Assembly (NCBI GenBank): GCA_033721235.1
Contig: JAWWAY010000003.1
Location: 1 to 64,000 of the forward strand
Length of the DNA: 64,000 nucleotides
DNA from: UBA5078 sp033721235
GTDB taxonomy: Bacteria; Pseudomonadota; Gammaproteobacteria; Pseudomonadales; Pseudohongiellaceae
Reading direction: 5' to 3'
The translations under genes and the position numbers were made by a program. Under the pieces are notes generated by a model that was given only the letters and a program-made list of their open reading frames with translations, did no database searches and had not been told where the DNA came from. This document shows, piece after piece, positions 47,214 to 56,797 of this stretch (positions are counted from its first letter, which is position 1; each line of letters begins with the position of its first letter).

Positions 47214-47289
47214 AGACAAGTTGTGCTTTCCAGCACACTATGTACAGTATTTCGCGACATTTTCGGTTTTTGAGGTGGCTTAAAAAAAT

Positions 47290-49590
47290 TTAGGCCTGAT
47301 GAAAAATTGACTGCTCCTGATCATAGTCAGGCGCGAGTAATTGCCCTTGTAGCCGTTCGAGGTTTGGGATCAGTTCGCGAGAAGATACTGGGGCTCCAAA
47401 CAGATACCCTTGCAGCACATTGCACTGCTTACTCATCAAGAAATGGAGTTGATCTTTCGTTTCGACGCCTTCGGCAATTACCTGCATATTGAGCTGTTTA
47501 GCCATTGCAATAATCGTAGTGGTGATGGCCATGTGGCTCTCATCATGGGGCAGGTTACAAACGAAGGAGCGATCGACCTTCAATTTATCCACAGGTAGGC
47601 GCGTGAGATAGTTGAGAGAGGAGTAGCCAGTGCCGAAATCGTCGATGGATACTGTCAGGCCAAGCGCTTTGAGTTGGCGCAGAATGTCGATGGCTTGGTC
47701 GATATTGTCCATCAGCATGCTTTCGGTAATTTCGAGCTCTAGATACTGAGGGTCTAGATTGGTTTCATCGAGTACTGATTTTACTAGCTCAATAAGGTTT
47801 TGATCCCGGAATTGACGTGCTGAAAGGTTGACTGATACCGATAAGTTTGCGATGCCAGTGGCCTCCAACTGCTTGATTTGCATACACGCTTTGCGCAGTA
47901 CTATCTCGCCCAGCTGCAAGATAAGCCCAGTTTCTTCTGCGACCGGGATGAAGCGGTCCGGCGGGATCATATCGAATTCGAGGTGACGCCAGCGTACCAA
48001 GGCTTCAAAGCCACAAACGCTGCGGGTCTCCATATCAACCTGAGGCTGGAAATAAACTACGAAATCGTCGTTGGCAACAGCTGCGCGAAGCTCGTTCTCC
48101 AAAGACATTCGAGCGACAGACTCAATATTCATATCGTCGGTGAAGAACTGGAAGTTATTGCGGCCTTGATCCTTTGCGCGGTACATGGCTAGGTCCGCGT
48201 TTCTCATAAGAACGCTGGCATTCAGACTATCGTCAGGGGCCATGGTAATGCCGATACTGGCACTGACGATGACCTCTTGTGTGCCCAGTTGAATGGGCTT
48301 TGCTAAGGCTTTGAGTATTTTGTCTGCCACATGGGCGGCAGAACGATTATCCCTAAGATCGGGAAGCAATATAGTGAACTCATCGCCGCCTAGCCTAGAG
48401 ACAATATCCACCTCGCGCACACAGCGCTTAATGCGACGCGCCACGGTGCATAAAAGGTCGTCACCGGCATCGTGGCCAAGAGTGTCATTGATACGCTTGA
48501 ATTGGTCTAGATCGAGGAAAAGGAGAGCCATCATGGATTTATGGCGTTTAACTTGTTTGAGTCCCTGTTCTAGGCGGTCTTTGAACAGTCGTCTGTTCTC
48601 TAAACCGGTTAAGGGGTCATAGAATGCCAATTTTTCCATCTTAGCGTGCGTTTTACGCTGTTCACTGACGTCTTCAATATTCAGTACGATATGGCTGAGC
48701 TGGCGGCTATCGTCAAAGATAGGGGAGGCAGACACCGACTGCCAGAAGCGCTCGCCATTGCGCCGGTGGCTGCTTATGGACGCTTCCCAGGTTTTGCCCG
48801 ATCTTACGCACTCCCAAAGGGTGCGGTTATCGCTATCGGTAATATCGGGCTTGTACAGCAGTTCTGAGCGCTCGCCCACCAGATCGGCCGCTTGATAGCC
48901 TGTAATCTTCATATAACTGGGGTTTACATACTGAATCATGCCGTCTTTGTCCGCGATTAAGACGGCGCTGCTGCTTTGCTCAACGGCACTGGAGAGTGTC
49001 TGCATCGATTGTTCGACAAGCCGCTGCTGGGTAACGTCTCTGATATTGGCAACAATGCCATTGACTCCCGGGGTATCGAGCATGGCGGTGAATTCGCCTT
49101 CCATGGTCCGCCATGCCCCGTCCGAGCGTAGGCAGCGAAATGCGTGCAAGTATTCCGGTTTGCCTTTGCTAATAGCCTTGCGGATCGTATTGGAGATATT
49201 TCCAATGTCCTCGGGGTGGACATACTCTGCGAGTGTGCGGACGCTGTCGGCATCAGGACCAAGAAGTAATTTAAGGGTAGGGCTCGCGTAGCGATGGCCA
49301 CCATCGCGATTAAGAATAAGAGTAATATTCGTGGTTTTTTCTGTGAGGGCGCGGAAGCGCTGTTCGTCGAGGGAGCTGCGCTGCTTTAAAATAAGAACGC
49401 CAGTGCTAAGACAGACTACTGATAGAAATCCCACAATGACAGATAAGAGAAAGTAAGGGGAGTTGCTGAGTTTCGCTTGATAGATCAGCCACAGAATTGA
49501 GCCCATTGAAAACACTGCTGCGAAAAACACGAGAAGCAGCAGAATAAATCTAAGTTTCCTGTCAGTCCTGAGTCTTCCTTGGGGGCTCAT
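47290..49590 (-). CDS. Membrane GGDEF-EAL protein with two PAS domains
   Basis: 766 residues. Two TM helices (about 13-35 and 43-68) precede PAS 1 (about 78-185, ending with a PAC motif GIVANIRDVTQQR) and PAS 2 (about 200-310, SSSAVLIADKDGMIQYVNPSYMKITGYQ). The GGDEF domain (about 325-490) has DPLTGLENRRLF and an intact active site RLGGDEF. The EAL domain (about 500-755) has FEALVRW, ETGLI, NLSARQF, ELEITES and DDFGTGYSSL, so it looks competent. It probably both makes and breaks c-di-GMP, with the EAL domain dominating when GGDEF acts as a GTP sensor (inference). It would link a redox or small-molecule signal to motility or biofilm. Confidence 0.93.
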   Translation of the reverse strand: MSPQGRLRTDRKLRFILLLLVFFAAVFSMGSILWLIYQAKLSNSPYFLLSVIVGFLSVVCLSTGVLILKQRSSLDEQRFRALTEKTTNITLILNRDGGHRYASPTLKLLLGPDADSVRTLAEYVHPEDIGNISNTIRKAISKGKPEYLHAFRCLRSDGAWRTMEGEFTAMLDTPGVNGIVANIRDVTQQRLVEQSMQTLSSAVEQSSSAVLIADKDGMIQYVNPSYMKITGYQAADLVGERSELLYKPDITDSDNRTLWECVRSGKTWEASISSHRRNGERFWQSVSASPIFDDSRQLSHIVLNIEDVSEQRKTHAKMEKLAFYDPLTGLENRRLFKDRLEQGLKQVKRHKSMMALLFLDLDQFKRINDTLGHDAGDDLLCTVARRIKRCVREVDIVSRLGGDEFTILLPDLRDNRSAAHVADKILKALAKPIQLGTQEVIVSASIGITMAPDDSLNASVLMRNADLAMYRAKDQGRNNFQFFTDDMNIESVARMSLENELRAAVANDDFVVYFQPQVDMETRSVCGFEALVRWRHLEFDMIPPDRFIPVAEETGLILQLGEIVLRKACMQIKQLEATGIANLSVSVNLSARQFRDQNLIELVKSVLDETNLDPQYLELEITESMLMDNIDQAIDILRQLKALGLTVSIDDFGTGYSSLNYLTRLPVDKLKVDRSFVCNLPHDESHMAITTTIIAMAKQLNMQVIAEGVETKDQLHFLMSKQCNVLQGYLFGAPVSSRELIPNLERLQGQLLAPDYDQEQSIFHQA

Positions 49591-49700
49591 ATAGCGTGTC
49601 CGGTTCGGATCGTACCATTAAAAAATGGATAAAATGAGGCACCGCGACATCGCGACGCCTTTACATCGTTGATCTACTAATACTCACCTGCCGCTGGATG

Positions 49701-50597
49701 CTATGTGTTGAGAAACTCCAACAGAGCTTTTTTAGTATGCAGGCGATTTTCCGCCTCATCCCAAACGACGGAGTCCGGTGACTCCATGATCTCGTTGGTG
49801 ACTTCTTCGCCTCTATGCGCGGGCAGACAATGCATGAATAGCGCATCTGACTTCGCATAAGACATTAATTCGGCGTTGACCTGGAAGTCGGCAAATAATC
49901 GCAAACGGCGATTGCGCTCTTCTTCATGTCCCATAGAGGCCCAAACGTCCGTAACGACTAGATCGGCCGAGCGCACGGATTCCTTAGCATCGTGGACCAA
50001 TTTAACACGCGATTTGTGGCGCTCTAGTAGCTCTTTATTGGGCTCGAAACCTTCGGGGCAGCCAATCATCAATTCAAAGTCGAATTGTTCGGCGGCGTTC
50101 ATATAAGACTGGCACATATTATGGCCATCGCCCACCCAGGCCACGGTCTTGCCAGCGATATCACCGCGATGTTCAAAATAGGTCTGCATATCGGCTAGTA
50201 GTTGGCAGGGGTGATAGTCATCGCTCAATGCATTGATGACTGGCACTTTCGAGTATTGCGCGAATGTCTCAAGTTTGGAGTGCTCAAAGGTTCGAATCAT
50301 CACAAAGTCGACCATTCTGGATAGCACTCTCGCTGTGTCCTCGAGTGGCTCACCGCGACCTAATTGTGTATCGGCATTGGATAAGAATACACTGCTGCCG
50401 CCCAATTGCGTCATGGCAACTTCGAACGCCACGCGGGTACGCGTGGATGACTTCTCAAAAATCATCCCTAAGGTTTTATTTCTCAGTGAATCAATATGCA
50501 AATCGGGGCTGTTCTTCAGGGCGATAGCGCGCTGAATAATAGCGTGTAGCTCGTCTTTCTCCAGATCCATCAATGTCAAAAAGTGTCGGGTTGTCAT
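49701..50597 (-). CDS. argF: Ornithine carbamoyltransferase
   Basis: 298 residues. It has the carbamoyl-phosphate site FEKSSTRTRVAFEVA, an HPCQLLADMQT box (the usual Thr or Ser is Cys here), WVGDGHNMCQSYMNAA, the ornithine-domain DVWASMGHEEE and FMHCLPAHRGEEVTNEI. It converts ornithine and carbamoyl phosphate to citrulline in arginine synthesis, upstream of argG (54401-55618). The M-x-x-M and HCLP motifs separate it from the similar aspartate enzyme encoded at 26959-27972. The upstream gap of 491 bases has no ArgR site I can defend. Confidence 0.95.
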   Translation of the reverse strand: MTTRHFLTLMDLEKDELHAIIQRAIALKNSPDLHIDSLRNKTLGMIFEKSSTRTRVAFEVAMTQLGGSSVFLSNADTQLGRGEPLEDTARVLSRMVDFVMIRTFEHSKLETFAQYSKVPVINALSDDYHPCQLLADMQTYFEHRGDIAGKTVAWVGDGHNMCQSYMNAAEQFDFELMIGCPEGFEPNKELLERHKSRVKLVHDAKESVRSADLVVTDVWASMGHEEERNRRLRLFADFQVNAELMSYAKSDALFMHCLPAHRGEEVTNEIMESPDSVVWDEAENRLHTKKALLEFLNT

Positions 50598-51088
50598 TTT
50601 GCTGCAATCTTTAGTTAACAGTGTGTTGAGGCACTAATACTTAGCTTTTAGTGCATGAATAGAGTCAGTGAAAGACTTTTTGCTGTTATTGAATTTTAAA
50701 CTTCAACAAAACAACGAACTGAGCCTTAAGCACGAAAGGCCCTAAATTTTCCAAGGAAATTTGGGAGTTCGACTGCCCGCGAAACAATGTTTAGATAAAC
50801 ACCCGCGAAGCACAGCAAAGAATAGTCAGACTGCCTCGTCACAAACAATTAAGGGTAGCACTGCTACCCCTGTAAAGGCCTATCTTATATTACTTTTCAT
50901 TCGGGTGGCAATTATCGACACTGCGATCGCTAATCAGTGGCTGAAATTCTGGCCTTCTATAGTGTAGAATGGGCAGCTCGCGCCGAAGCCATTTAGCTAA
51001 GTCATTGTTTAGGCGTATATTATTATTGCTTACGTTCTTTGCCTAAGTGTGCAGTTGATTCATTTTTTTCAGATAAACCGGATTCTCT
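50598..51088. other. Intergenic region between argF and grxD
   Basis: 491 bases without a credible gene. Two inverted repeats are present: an imperfect hairpin at 50740-50765 (CCC-AAATTT-CC with two single-base bulges) and GGGTAGC/GCTACCC at 50853-50869 with a 3-base loop. Neither has a forward T-tract. They may lie in the argF leader, but I cannot assign a role. Confidence 0.4.
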
Positions 51089-51418
51089 ATGAGTATTGAA
51101 GACACCATTAAAGACCAAATTAGCTCCAACAGCATTTTAATTTATATGAAGGGTAGCCCTGACGCGCCTCAGTGCGGCTTCTCCGCCCAAACGGTTAAAT
51201 GTCTCATGTCATGTGGACAGCGTTTCGCATTTGTCGATGTATTGTCTAACCCGGACATTCGTTCTACTTTGCCTTCGATAGCCAATTGGCCTACTTTCCC
51301 GCAGCTGTATATCGACGGCGAGTTGGTAGGGGGATGTGATATCGTGACCGACTTGTTCGAAAGTGGCGAGCTGAAGAAGATGATAGACGCATCTGCGGCC
51401 GCTACAGCGGCTGAGTAA
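51089..51418 (+). CDS. grxD: Monothiol glutaredoxin Grx4
   Basis: 109 residues. The monothiol active site is CGFS in APQCGFSAQTVKCL, and the glutathione-binding WPTFPQLYIDGELVGGCDIVTDL follows, giving the typical Grx4 layout. The family binds a [2Fe-2S] cluster as a glutathione-linked dimer and hands clusters to target proteins in the cytosol. The start is supported by ATG immediately before MSIEDTIKDQI, the usual beginning. A bidirectional terminator follows. Confidence 0.95.
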   Translation: MSIEDTIKDQISSNSILIYMKGSPDAPQCGFSAQTVKCLMSCGQRFAFVDVLSNPDIRSTLPSIANWPTFPQLYIDGELVGGCDIVTDLFESGELKKMIDASAAATAAE

Positions 51419-51442
51419 CAGCGCAGAACTAGCTTAAACCTT

Positions 51443-51484
51443 AAAAAAAGGCCTGCAGGTATGATTATCTGCAGGCTTTTTTAT
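51443..51484. terminator. Bidirectional terminator between grxD and rnt
   Basis: GCCTGCAG (51451-51458) pairs with CTGCAGGC (51469-51476), flanked by AAAAAAAG on the left and TTTTTTATT on the right, so it can serve both convergent genes. Confidence 0.9.
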
Positions 51485-51514
51485 TGGCTGTGCCAAATTC
51501 ATATGCGAAGTGGC

Positions 51515-52156
51515 TTAGAGAGGCCAACCGCCCATGGCCTTCCAGCGATTGACGATCTTGCAGAACAGCTCGGCCGTTTTATTGGCATCGTACTTAGCGG
51601 AATGCGCTTCAGTATTATTGAAGTCTATTCCCGCTGTCTCGCAGGCCTTGGCGAGCACTGTTTGACCATAAGCCAAGCCGCTCAATGTTGCCGTATCGAA
51701 GCTGGAGAACGGGTGAAAAGGGTTACGTTTGATTTTGTGGCGCTCGACCGCAGCATTAATAAAGCCGTGATCGAAATGAGCATTGTGAGCAACGAGAATG
51801 GCACGTTTACAGTGATTGGCTTTAATAGCACTACGGATGATGCGAAACATATCGTCGAAAACGTCTTTCTCTTGCTTCGCTATTCGTAAAGGATGAAACG
51901 GGTCTATTCCCGTAAACTTTAGTGCGGCCTCTTCCAAATTGGCGCCTTCGAAAGGGATCACTCGGTGGAAAAACGTTTGCTCAACCTCCAAAATACCCTT
52001 TTCGTTGAAGCCTAGTATCACTGCCGAAATCTCTAAAATGGCATCGGTCTTAGCATTGAAGCCACCACACTCGATATCCACTACTACGGGTAAATAGCCG
52101 CGAAACCTTGAGGCCATAGGGCTATCTATGTCTTGCTCGTCCTGATCAAAACTCAT
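51515..52156 (-). CDS. rnt: Ribonuclease T
   Basis: 213 residues from ATG 52156; longer in-frame starts run inside pyrC and are unlikely. It is a DEDDh exonuclease: VVVDIECGGFNAKTDAILEI (D, E), AILVAHNAHFDHGFINAA (D), and HSAKYDANKTAELF (H, D). It trims 3' ends of tRNA and other stable RNAs. The ATG overlaps the TGA of pyrC (ATGA, 52153-52156), so the two are translationally coupled. The pyrC-rnt pairing also occurs, from memory, in Pseudomonas. Confidence 0.95.
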   Translation of the reverse strand: MSFDQDEQDIDSPMASRFRGYLPVVVDIECGGFNAKTDAILEISAVILGFNEKGILEVEQTFFHRVIPFEGANLEEAALKFTGIDPFHPLRIAKQEKDVFDDMFRIIRSAIKANHCKRAILVAHNAHFDHGFINAAVERHKIKRNPFHPFSSFDTATLSGLAYGQTVLAKACETAGIDFNNTEAHSAKYDANKTAELFCKIVNRWKAMGGWPL

Positions 52157-53196
52157 GCGTCTACTCCCTCGAACTTCCACTGTAGGTCTTCTCCTGCGCA
52201 CAGGGGGACTACGGGTGCGTTGCCGATAGGGTAAGTTGACGGAACAGTCCAAGGAGTTTTACTTAGAGTGATTTTCTTGGTGTTAACTTCAAGCCCGTAG
52301 AAGGCAGGGCCGTGAAGGCTAGCGAAGCCCTCCAGTTTATCCAAGGCACCGACCGACTCAAACACCTGAGCATAGAGCTCAATGGCGGCGTGGGCGGTGT
52401 AACTTCCAGCACAGCCACAGGCATGCTCTTTCAGCTCTTGGGCGTGGGGGGCCGAGTCTGTACCCAAGAAAAAACGCGGATTGCCGCTAGTTGCCGCCTC
52501 TATGAGTGCCTGCTGGTGCGTGTTGCGCTTAAGAATGGGCAGGCAGTACAGATGCGGGCGAATGCCACCGGCTAACATGTCGCTGCGATTATACAGCAGG
52601 TGGTGAGCGGTGATTGTCGCGGCAATAGGATGGTCCGCCTCGGTGACGAACTGCGCAGCATACTTGGTCGTAATATGCTCTAGCACGATGCGCAGTTTTG
52701 GAAAGCGCTGGGTTAGCGGTAATAAAATGGTATCGATAAAGACTTTTTCACGATCGAAGATGTCGATGTCTGCATTGGTCACTTCCCCATGCATAAGCAA
52801 AGGAAGTCCCGCTTCCGCCATGGCCTCTAAGACTGGATAGACATTCTCAATATTGGTGACACCGTTGTCGGAATTAGTGGTGGCACCGGCTGGGTAGTAT
52901 TTGGCTGCCTTGATGAAGCCGCTGTCTTTGGCTTGGGCAGGGAGTGAAACAGGTGTGGAATCGGTTAAATAAAGCGTCATCAGAGGCTCGAAGTCGACTC
53001 CCTTTGGAACGGCACTCAAAATACGCTGGCGATACTCGGTGGCAGCTTTAATGTCCGTGACGGGTGGCTTTAGATTGGGCATGACAATGGCGCGGGCAAA
53101 CTGCGCCGCGGTGGCGGCAACGGTGCCGGCAAGAGCCTCGTTGTCACGCAGGTGAACATGCCAGTCATCGGGTTGGATAATAGAGATTTGATTCAT
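52153..53196 (-). CDS. pyrC: Dihydroorotase, class II
   Basis: 347 residues from ATG 53196 (MNQISIIQPDDWHVHLRD), which matches the E. coli class II start; a longer frame to 53238 has no support. The binuclear zinc site is HVHLRD near the N-terminus, the carbamylated Lys lies in AAKYYPAGATTNSD, HGEV and ITAHHLLYN supply His, and FLGTDSAPH gives the catalytic Asp. It closes carbamoyl-aspartate to dihydroorotate, the step after pyrB. It is coupled to rnt downstream and diverges from motY. Confidence 0.94.
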   Translation of the reverse strand: MNQISIIQPDDWHVHLRDNEALAGTVAATAAQFARAIVMPNLKPPVTDIKAATEYRQRILSAVPKGVDFEPLMTLYLTDSTPVSLPAQAKDSGFIKAAKYYPAGATTNSDNGVTNIENVYPVLEAMAEAGLPLLMHGEVTNADIDIFDREKVFIDTILLPLTQRFPKLRIVLEHITTKYAAQFVTEADHPIAATITAHHLLYNRSDMLAGGIRPHLYCLPILKRNTHQQALIEAATSGNPRFFLGTDSAPHAQELKEHACGCAGSYTAHAAIELYAQVFESVGALDKLEGFASLHGPAFYGLEVNTKKITLSKTPWTVPSTYPIGNAPVVPLCAGEDLQWKFEGVDA

Positions 53197-53350
53197 GCGG
53201 ATACGTGTACCTAGCCTTTTCGTCTGTATGGTCGTCAAAATGCTTTGCTGACCTTGAGTAAAGTTTTCTGCGCTGTTGCCGATTGTTAACTAGTGAGGCA
53301 CTGTCGAACATGATTGTGTTCGCGAATGATTCATTAGGCAGAAGCAGAGA

Positions 53351-54229
53351 ATGAAAAACGTTGTGAAGTTTACCTTATATTGGGCAAGTTTGCTCTCGGC
53401 GTCGATGGTTTCGGCGAGCGGGCCGTCTTACTATGCCGATCTGCAACGTTCAGAATGGGAAGTCACTGGTTCTATTTTCGAGTGTCGCCTGAGTCAGGAG
53501 ATTCCCCTTTATGGGGAGGCCGTGTTTTATCGCCAAGCGGGAATGCCTGTGTTGTTTACCTTAACGACCAGCGAAAGCGAAATGGCCGCAGGCAAAGCCT
53601 TATTGACTTCCGCTGCCCCCCAGTGGAAGCAAGGGGTGCTGGATAAAGATATTGCCTACATCGATGTCGCCGAAGGTGAGCGTCCGGTTAATCTAGATTC
53701 TAAACATACGCGGCTGGTCCTGGCCGAGCTAGTGAGCGGAATGATGCCGACGGTGGTAAGGCATGCTTGGTATAACGAGGATGCTGCCATAACCGTCGCT
53801 GTCTCGCCGGCGAAATTCACCGCCGCGTATGAGCAGTATCAAGACTGTGTGGCTGACTTATTGCCCGTTAACTTCTCACAAGTAGAGCGCAATACAATCC
53901 CTTGGCGTTCCGGGCAGGAAGAGCTGGACCAGGATACTAAGCGGCTACTCGATAATATTGTGGCCTATGCCAAGGGCGATTTGAGTGTAAACTCTATACA
54001 AATCAATGGCTTTACCGACACTGTGGGCACTGCCGCTCAGAACCTGGAGTTGTCCCGCGAGCGAGCATTTATGGTGCATAGCTACTTGGTGTCCAAAGGC
54101 ATAGATGAGGCTATGATAGAGACCCGTTACTTCGGTGAAACCGAGGAATACCTGCTAGTGCCCAATGAGCGCACGGCCGCAGATAGAAACCGAAATCGCC
54201 GCGTCACAGTTCTCCTAAGGCGTGATTAG
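53351..54229 (+). CDS. motY: Sodium-type flagellar motor protein MotY
   Basis: 292 residues. The signal peptide ends near residue 22 (MVSASG). The N-terminal MotY domain shows SEWEVTGSIFECRLSQEIPLYGEAVFYRQAG. The OmpA-like peptidoglycan-binding domain (about 190-292) has the Asp/Arg pattern INGFTDTVGTAAQNLELSRERAFMV and RNRNRRVTVLL. MotY forms the T-ring around the polar flagellar motor and anchors the stators. No other flagellar gene is in the window. Its place between pyrC and argG matches the P. aeruginosa arrangement as I recall it. Confidence 0.88.
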   Translation: MKNVVKFTLYWASLLSASMVSASGPSYYADLQRSEWEVTGSIFECRLSQEIPLYGEAVFYRQAGMPVLFTLTTSESEMAAGKALLTSAAPQWKQGVLDKDIAYIDVAEGERPVNLDSKHTRLVLAELVSGMMPTVVRHAWYNEDAAITVAVSPAKFTAAYEQYQDCVADLLPVNFSQVERNTIPWRSGQEELDQDTKRLLDNIVAYAKGDLSVNSIQINGFTDTVGTAAQNLELSRERAFMVHSYLVSKGIDEAMIETRYFGETEEYLLVPNERTAADRNRNRRVTVLLRRD

Positions 54230-54400
54230 TCAGCGCGAGCGCTCTCTGCAGCAATAGGATATCTTCTTCAGGCGCATTTCAAGCGTCGAATTTCTTCCTT
54301 GATGTCTGTACAATGCCGCTTCTTGAAGAGCTTAAGCGTCTTTTGAGCTGCGCTTCAATATCCCAATTTTTCTTAAAGTGCTGCGTGCAAGGAGTCAATG

Positions 54401-55618
54401 ATGTCGGGCATTAACAAAGTCGTGCTGGCCTATTCCGGCGGACTAGACACATCGGTTATCGCCAAATGGTTGAGCGAGACCTATCAATGTGAAGTCGTTA
54501 CTTTTACTGCTGACCTTGGTCAGGGGGAAGAGGTCGAGCCTGCACGTGCTAAAGCCCAGGCTATGGGTATCAAGGAAATCTATATCGAAGACTTGCGCGA
54601 AGAGTTTGTCCGCGACTTCGTATTCCCGATGTTCCGAGCCAATACCATCTACGAAGGTGAGTATCTTCTGGGCACCTCTATCGCTCGTCCCTTAATCGCT
54701 AAGCGCTTGGTGGAAATTGCCACGGAAACGAATGCGGACGCGATCTCACATGGGGCAACGGGTAAGGGTAATGACCAAGTGCGATTCGAGCTCGGTGCTT
54801 ATGCGCTTAAGCCAGGAATTCAAGTGATCGCTCCTTGGCGTGATTGGGATTTGAACTCTCGTGAAAAGCTGATGGCCTACTGTGAGCAGCACAATATCTC
54901 TGTCGATAAAAAGCGTGGCACCAAGTCTCCATACTCTATGGACGCTAATCTGCTGCACATTTCTTATGAAGGCGATTTATTGGAAGACCCATGGTCAGAG
55001 CCAGAAGAAGACATGTGGCTGTGGAGTGTATCACCAGAGAATGCACCCGATACACCGACCTATATCGAGCTGGATTATGTGAAAGGTGACATCGTTGCCA
55101 TTAACGGCGAAGCAATGTCTCCGGCGACTGTTCTGGCGACCTTGAACAAGATTGCCGGTGCGAATGGTATTGGTCGCTCAGACATCGTGGAGAATCGCTA
55201 CGTAGGCATGAAGTCCCGTGGCTGCTACGAGACTCCCGGCGGCACTGTGATGCTCAAAGCTCACCGTGCTATTGAGTCATTGACGCTGGACCGAGAACTC
55301 GCACACCTGAAGGACGACCTCATGCCTCGCTACGCCAAGTTGATCTATAACGGCTATTGGTGGTCAGAGGAGCGTCTCGCCATGCAGAAGCTTATCGACT
55401 ATTCGCAAACCTATGTAAACGGAAAGGTTCGCCTGAAGTTGTATAAGGGCAATATCATATTGGCGGGTCGACAGTCTGATGACTCTTTGTTCGATATGAA
55501 TATTGCGACGTTTGAAGACGATGCGGGCGCCTATGATCAGGCCGATGCGGCGGGCTTTATTAAGCTCAATGCGCTACGCATGCGTATTGCGGCAAACAAA
55601 GGACGCAAATTGTTCTAA
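54401..55618 (+). CDS. argG: Argininosuccinate synthase
   Basis: 405 residues from ATG 54401; an ATG just before it at 54398 is only 3 bases from AAGGAG, so the second is favoured. ATP site LAYSGGLDTSVIAKWL; citrulline/aspartate regions SHGATGKGNDQVRFE and KSRGCYETPGG; DANLLHISYEGD and NGYWWSEERL also match. It joins citrulline and aspartate for arginine synthesis in the cytosol. A strong terminator follows. Confidence 0.96.
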   Translation: MSGINKVVLAYSGGLDTSVIAKWLSETYQCEVVTFTADLGQGEEVEPARAKAQAMGIKEIYIEDLREEFVRDFVFPMFRANTIYEGEYLLGTSIARPLIAKRLVEIATETNADAISHGATGKGNDQVRFELGAYALKPGIQVIAPWRDWDLNSREKLMAYCEQHNISVDKKRGTKSPYSMDANLLHISYEGDLLEDPWSEPEEDMWLWSVSPENAPDTPTYIELDYVKGDIVAINGEAMSPATVLATLNKIAGANGIGRSDIVENRYVGMKSRGCYETPGGTVMLKAHRAIESLTLDRELAHLKDDLMPRYAKLIYNGYWWSEERLAMQKLIDYSQTYVNGKVRLKLYKGNIILAGRQSDDSLFDMNIATFEDDAGAYDQADAAGFIKLNALRMRIAANKGRKLF

Positions 55619-55636
55619 GCGAGCAAGCCGTTATTT

Positions 55637-55685
55637 TGAAAAGGCCACCGATGCTATCTAACAAAGTGTCTGTGGCCTTTTTTAT
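55637..55685. terminator. Bidirectional terminator between argG and the epimerase gene
   Basis: AAAAGGCCAC (55639-55648) pairs with GTGGCCTTTT (55672-55681) around a 23-base loop, flanked by A- and T-rich ends. Confidence 0.8.
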
Positions 55686-56590
55686 TTCTGTACCCTTGAG
55701 TTGAAATAGGAGCGCAGGTCTGGGTGCTCTAAAGCTAGGCCCAAGCTTTCCAATGTTTTGGATTGAACTTTTGAACTGCCCAGTAATAGTGTTTCTCCCA
55801 TCTCTCCGAACAAAGCTCGCACTAGCCATCCAGGCAATCTCATCATATTGGGTCTATGGAGACTTCTGGCCAATTGCGAGCTGAACTGCTCGTTTGTGAC
55901 CGGCTCTTTGGCGACAAGATTAATCACGTCGAGCTCTGACTTTGTGCGCACTAGATGGCAAACAATATTGACGGCATCTTCGAGACTAATCCAGCTGATA
56001 TATTGATCGCCCTTGGCGATAGGGCCGCCGAGTCCTAGTTTATAGGGTAGCCACATTTGTTTTAGCATACCGCCACTCGGACTTAGGACTACGGCGAAGC
56101 GCAATATGGTCGTGTCGATGCCGGCTTGTGAGGCTGGAAGCGTGGCCTGTTCCCATTGCTGTGCTACCTGGCTTAGAAAGCCTTGACCGGCGGGACTGCT
56201 CTCATCGACGGTGTCGACCTGCTGATTACCATAGAAACCGATAGCAGAGGCGGATAGAAAGTGCTCGGGCTTCACTGGAAGCTGGGAAAGAGCCTTTGCA
56301 AGTGCATGGGTTAGATGTACTCGGCTTTCGAGTATTTGCTGTTTGCGCGTCGTACTCCAAGCTTTGTCTGCGATGTTAGCGCCGGCTAGATTGATGACGG
56401 CATACAAAGGCAATAGCGGATCTAAGTGAACTGATTGCGTGCCCGCATGGTAGTAAAAGGGGGCGTCGCGCGAGTGTCTATCCAACGCGTAGACCTCATA
56501 TCCTTCGCCGCTTAAACGTTTACTCAGGGCCGTGCCGACCATCCCAGAGGCGCCGGTGATGAGGACATTTTTCTTTGCAGTTGTTTGCAT
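55682..56590 (-). CDS. TIGR01777-type NAD-dependent epimerase (YfcH family)
   Basis: 302 residues. The Rossmann start VLITGASGMVGTALSKRL is at residues 9-26; VINLAGANIADKAW, ILESRVHLTHALAKAL and FLSASAIGFYGNQQ (S-x-x-x-F/Y-Y-G region) follow, and the family C-terminal domain (LPGWLVRALFGEMGETLLLGSSKVQSKTLESLG) is complete. This is the YfcH/SulA-homologue group of short-chain epimerases; its natural substrate is not established. It ends inside the terminator shared with argG. Confidence 0.88.
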   Translation of the reverse strand: MQTTAKKNVLITGASGMVGTALSKRLSGEGYEVYALDRHSRDAPFYYHAGTQSVHLDPLLPLYAVINLAGANIADKAWSTTRKQQILESRVHLTHALAKALSQLPVKPEHFLSASAIGFYGNQQVDTVDESSPAGQGFLSQVAQQWEQATLPASQAGIDTTILRFAVVLSPSGGMLKQMWLPYKLGLGGPIAKGDQYISWISLEDAVNIVCHLVRTKSELDVINLVAKEPVTNEQFSSQLARSLHRPNMMRLPGWLVRALFGEMGETLLLGSSKVQSKTLESLGLALEHPDLRSYFNSRVQK

Positions 56591-56797
56591 CTGTTTGACC
56601 CTGCTTCTCGGTGATGGCTTGACTTAGGCTTGTATTGAGTTTGTACGTTGTACCGAGTGTTTTGGTTTGCCGCGAATGGTATGTGACCGAAACAGGCCAG
56701 ACACCGGACCCCAAGGATTGGAAAACAGAAGTCTTTTGGCCCTTAGCCGATTAGAAATGTCGCGGATGCTTGGCTCGAGTCACTTGCTTTGGGTCAA

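Noticed and set aside
50680..50710. Possible ArgR site before argF
   Set aside because: TGAA and TTCA arms are separated by 8 bases instead of the 6 of the ARG-box consensus.
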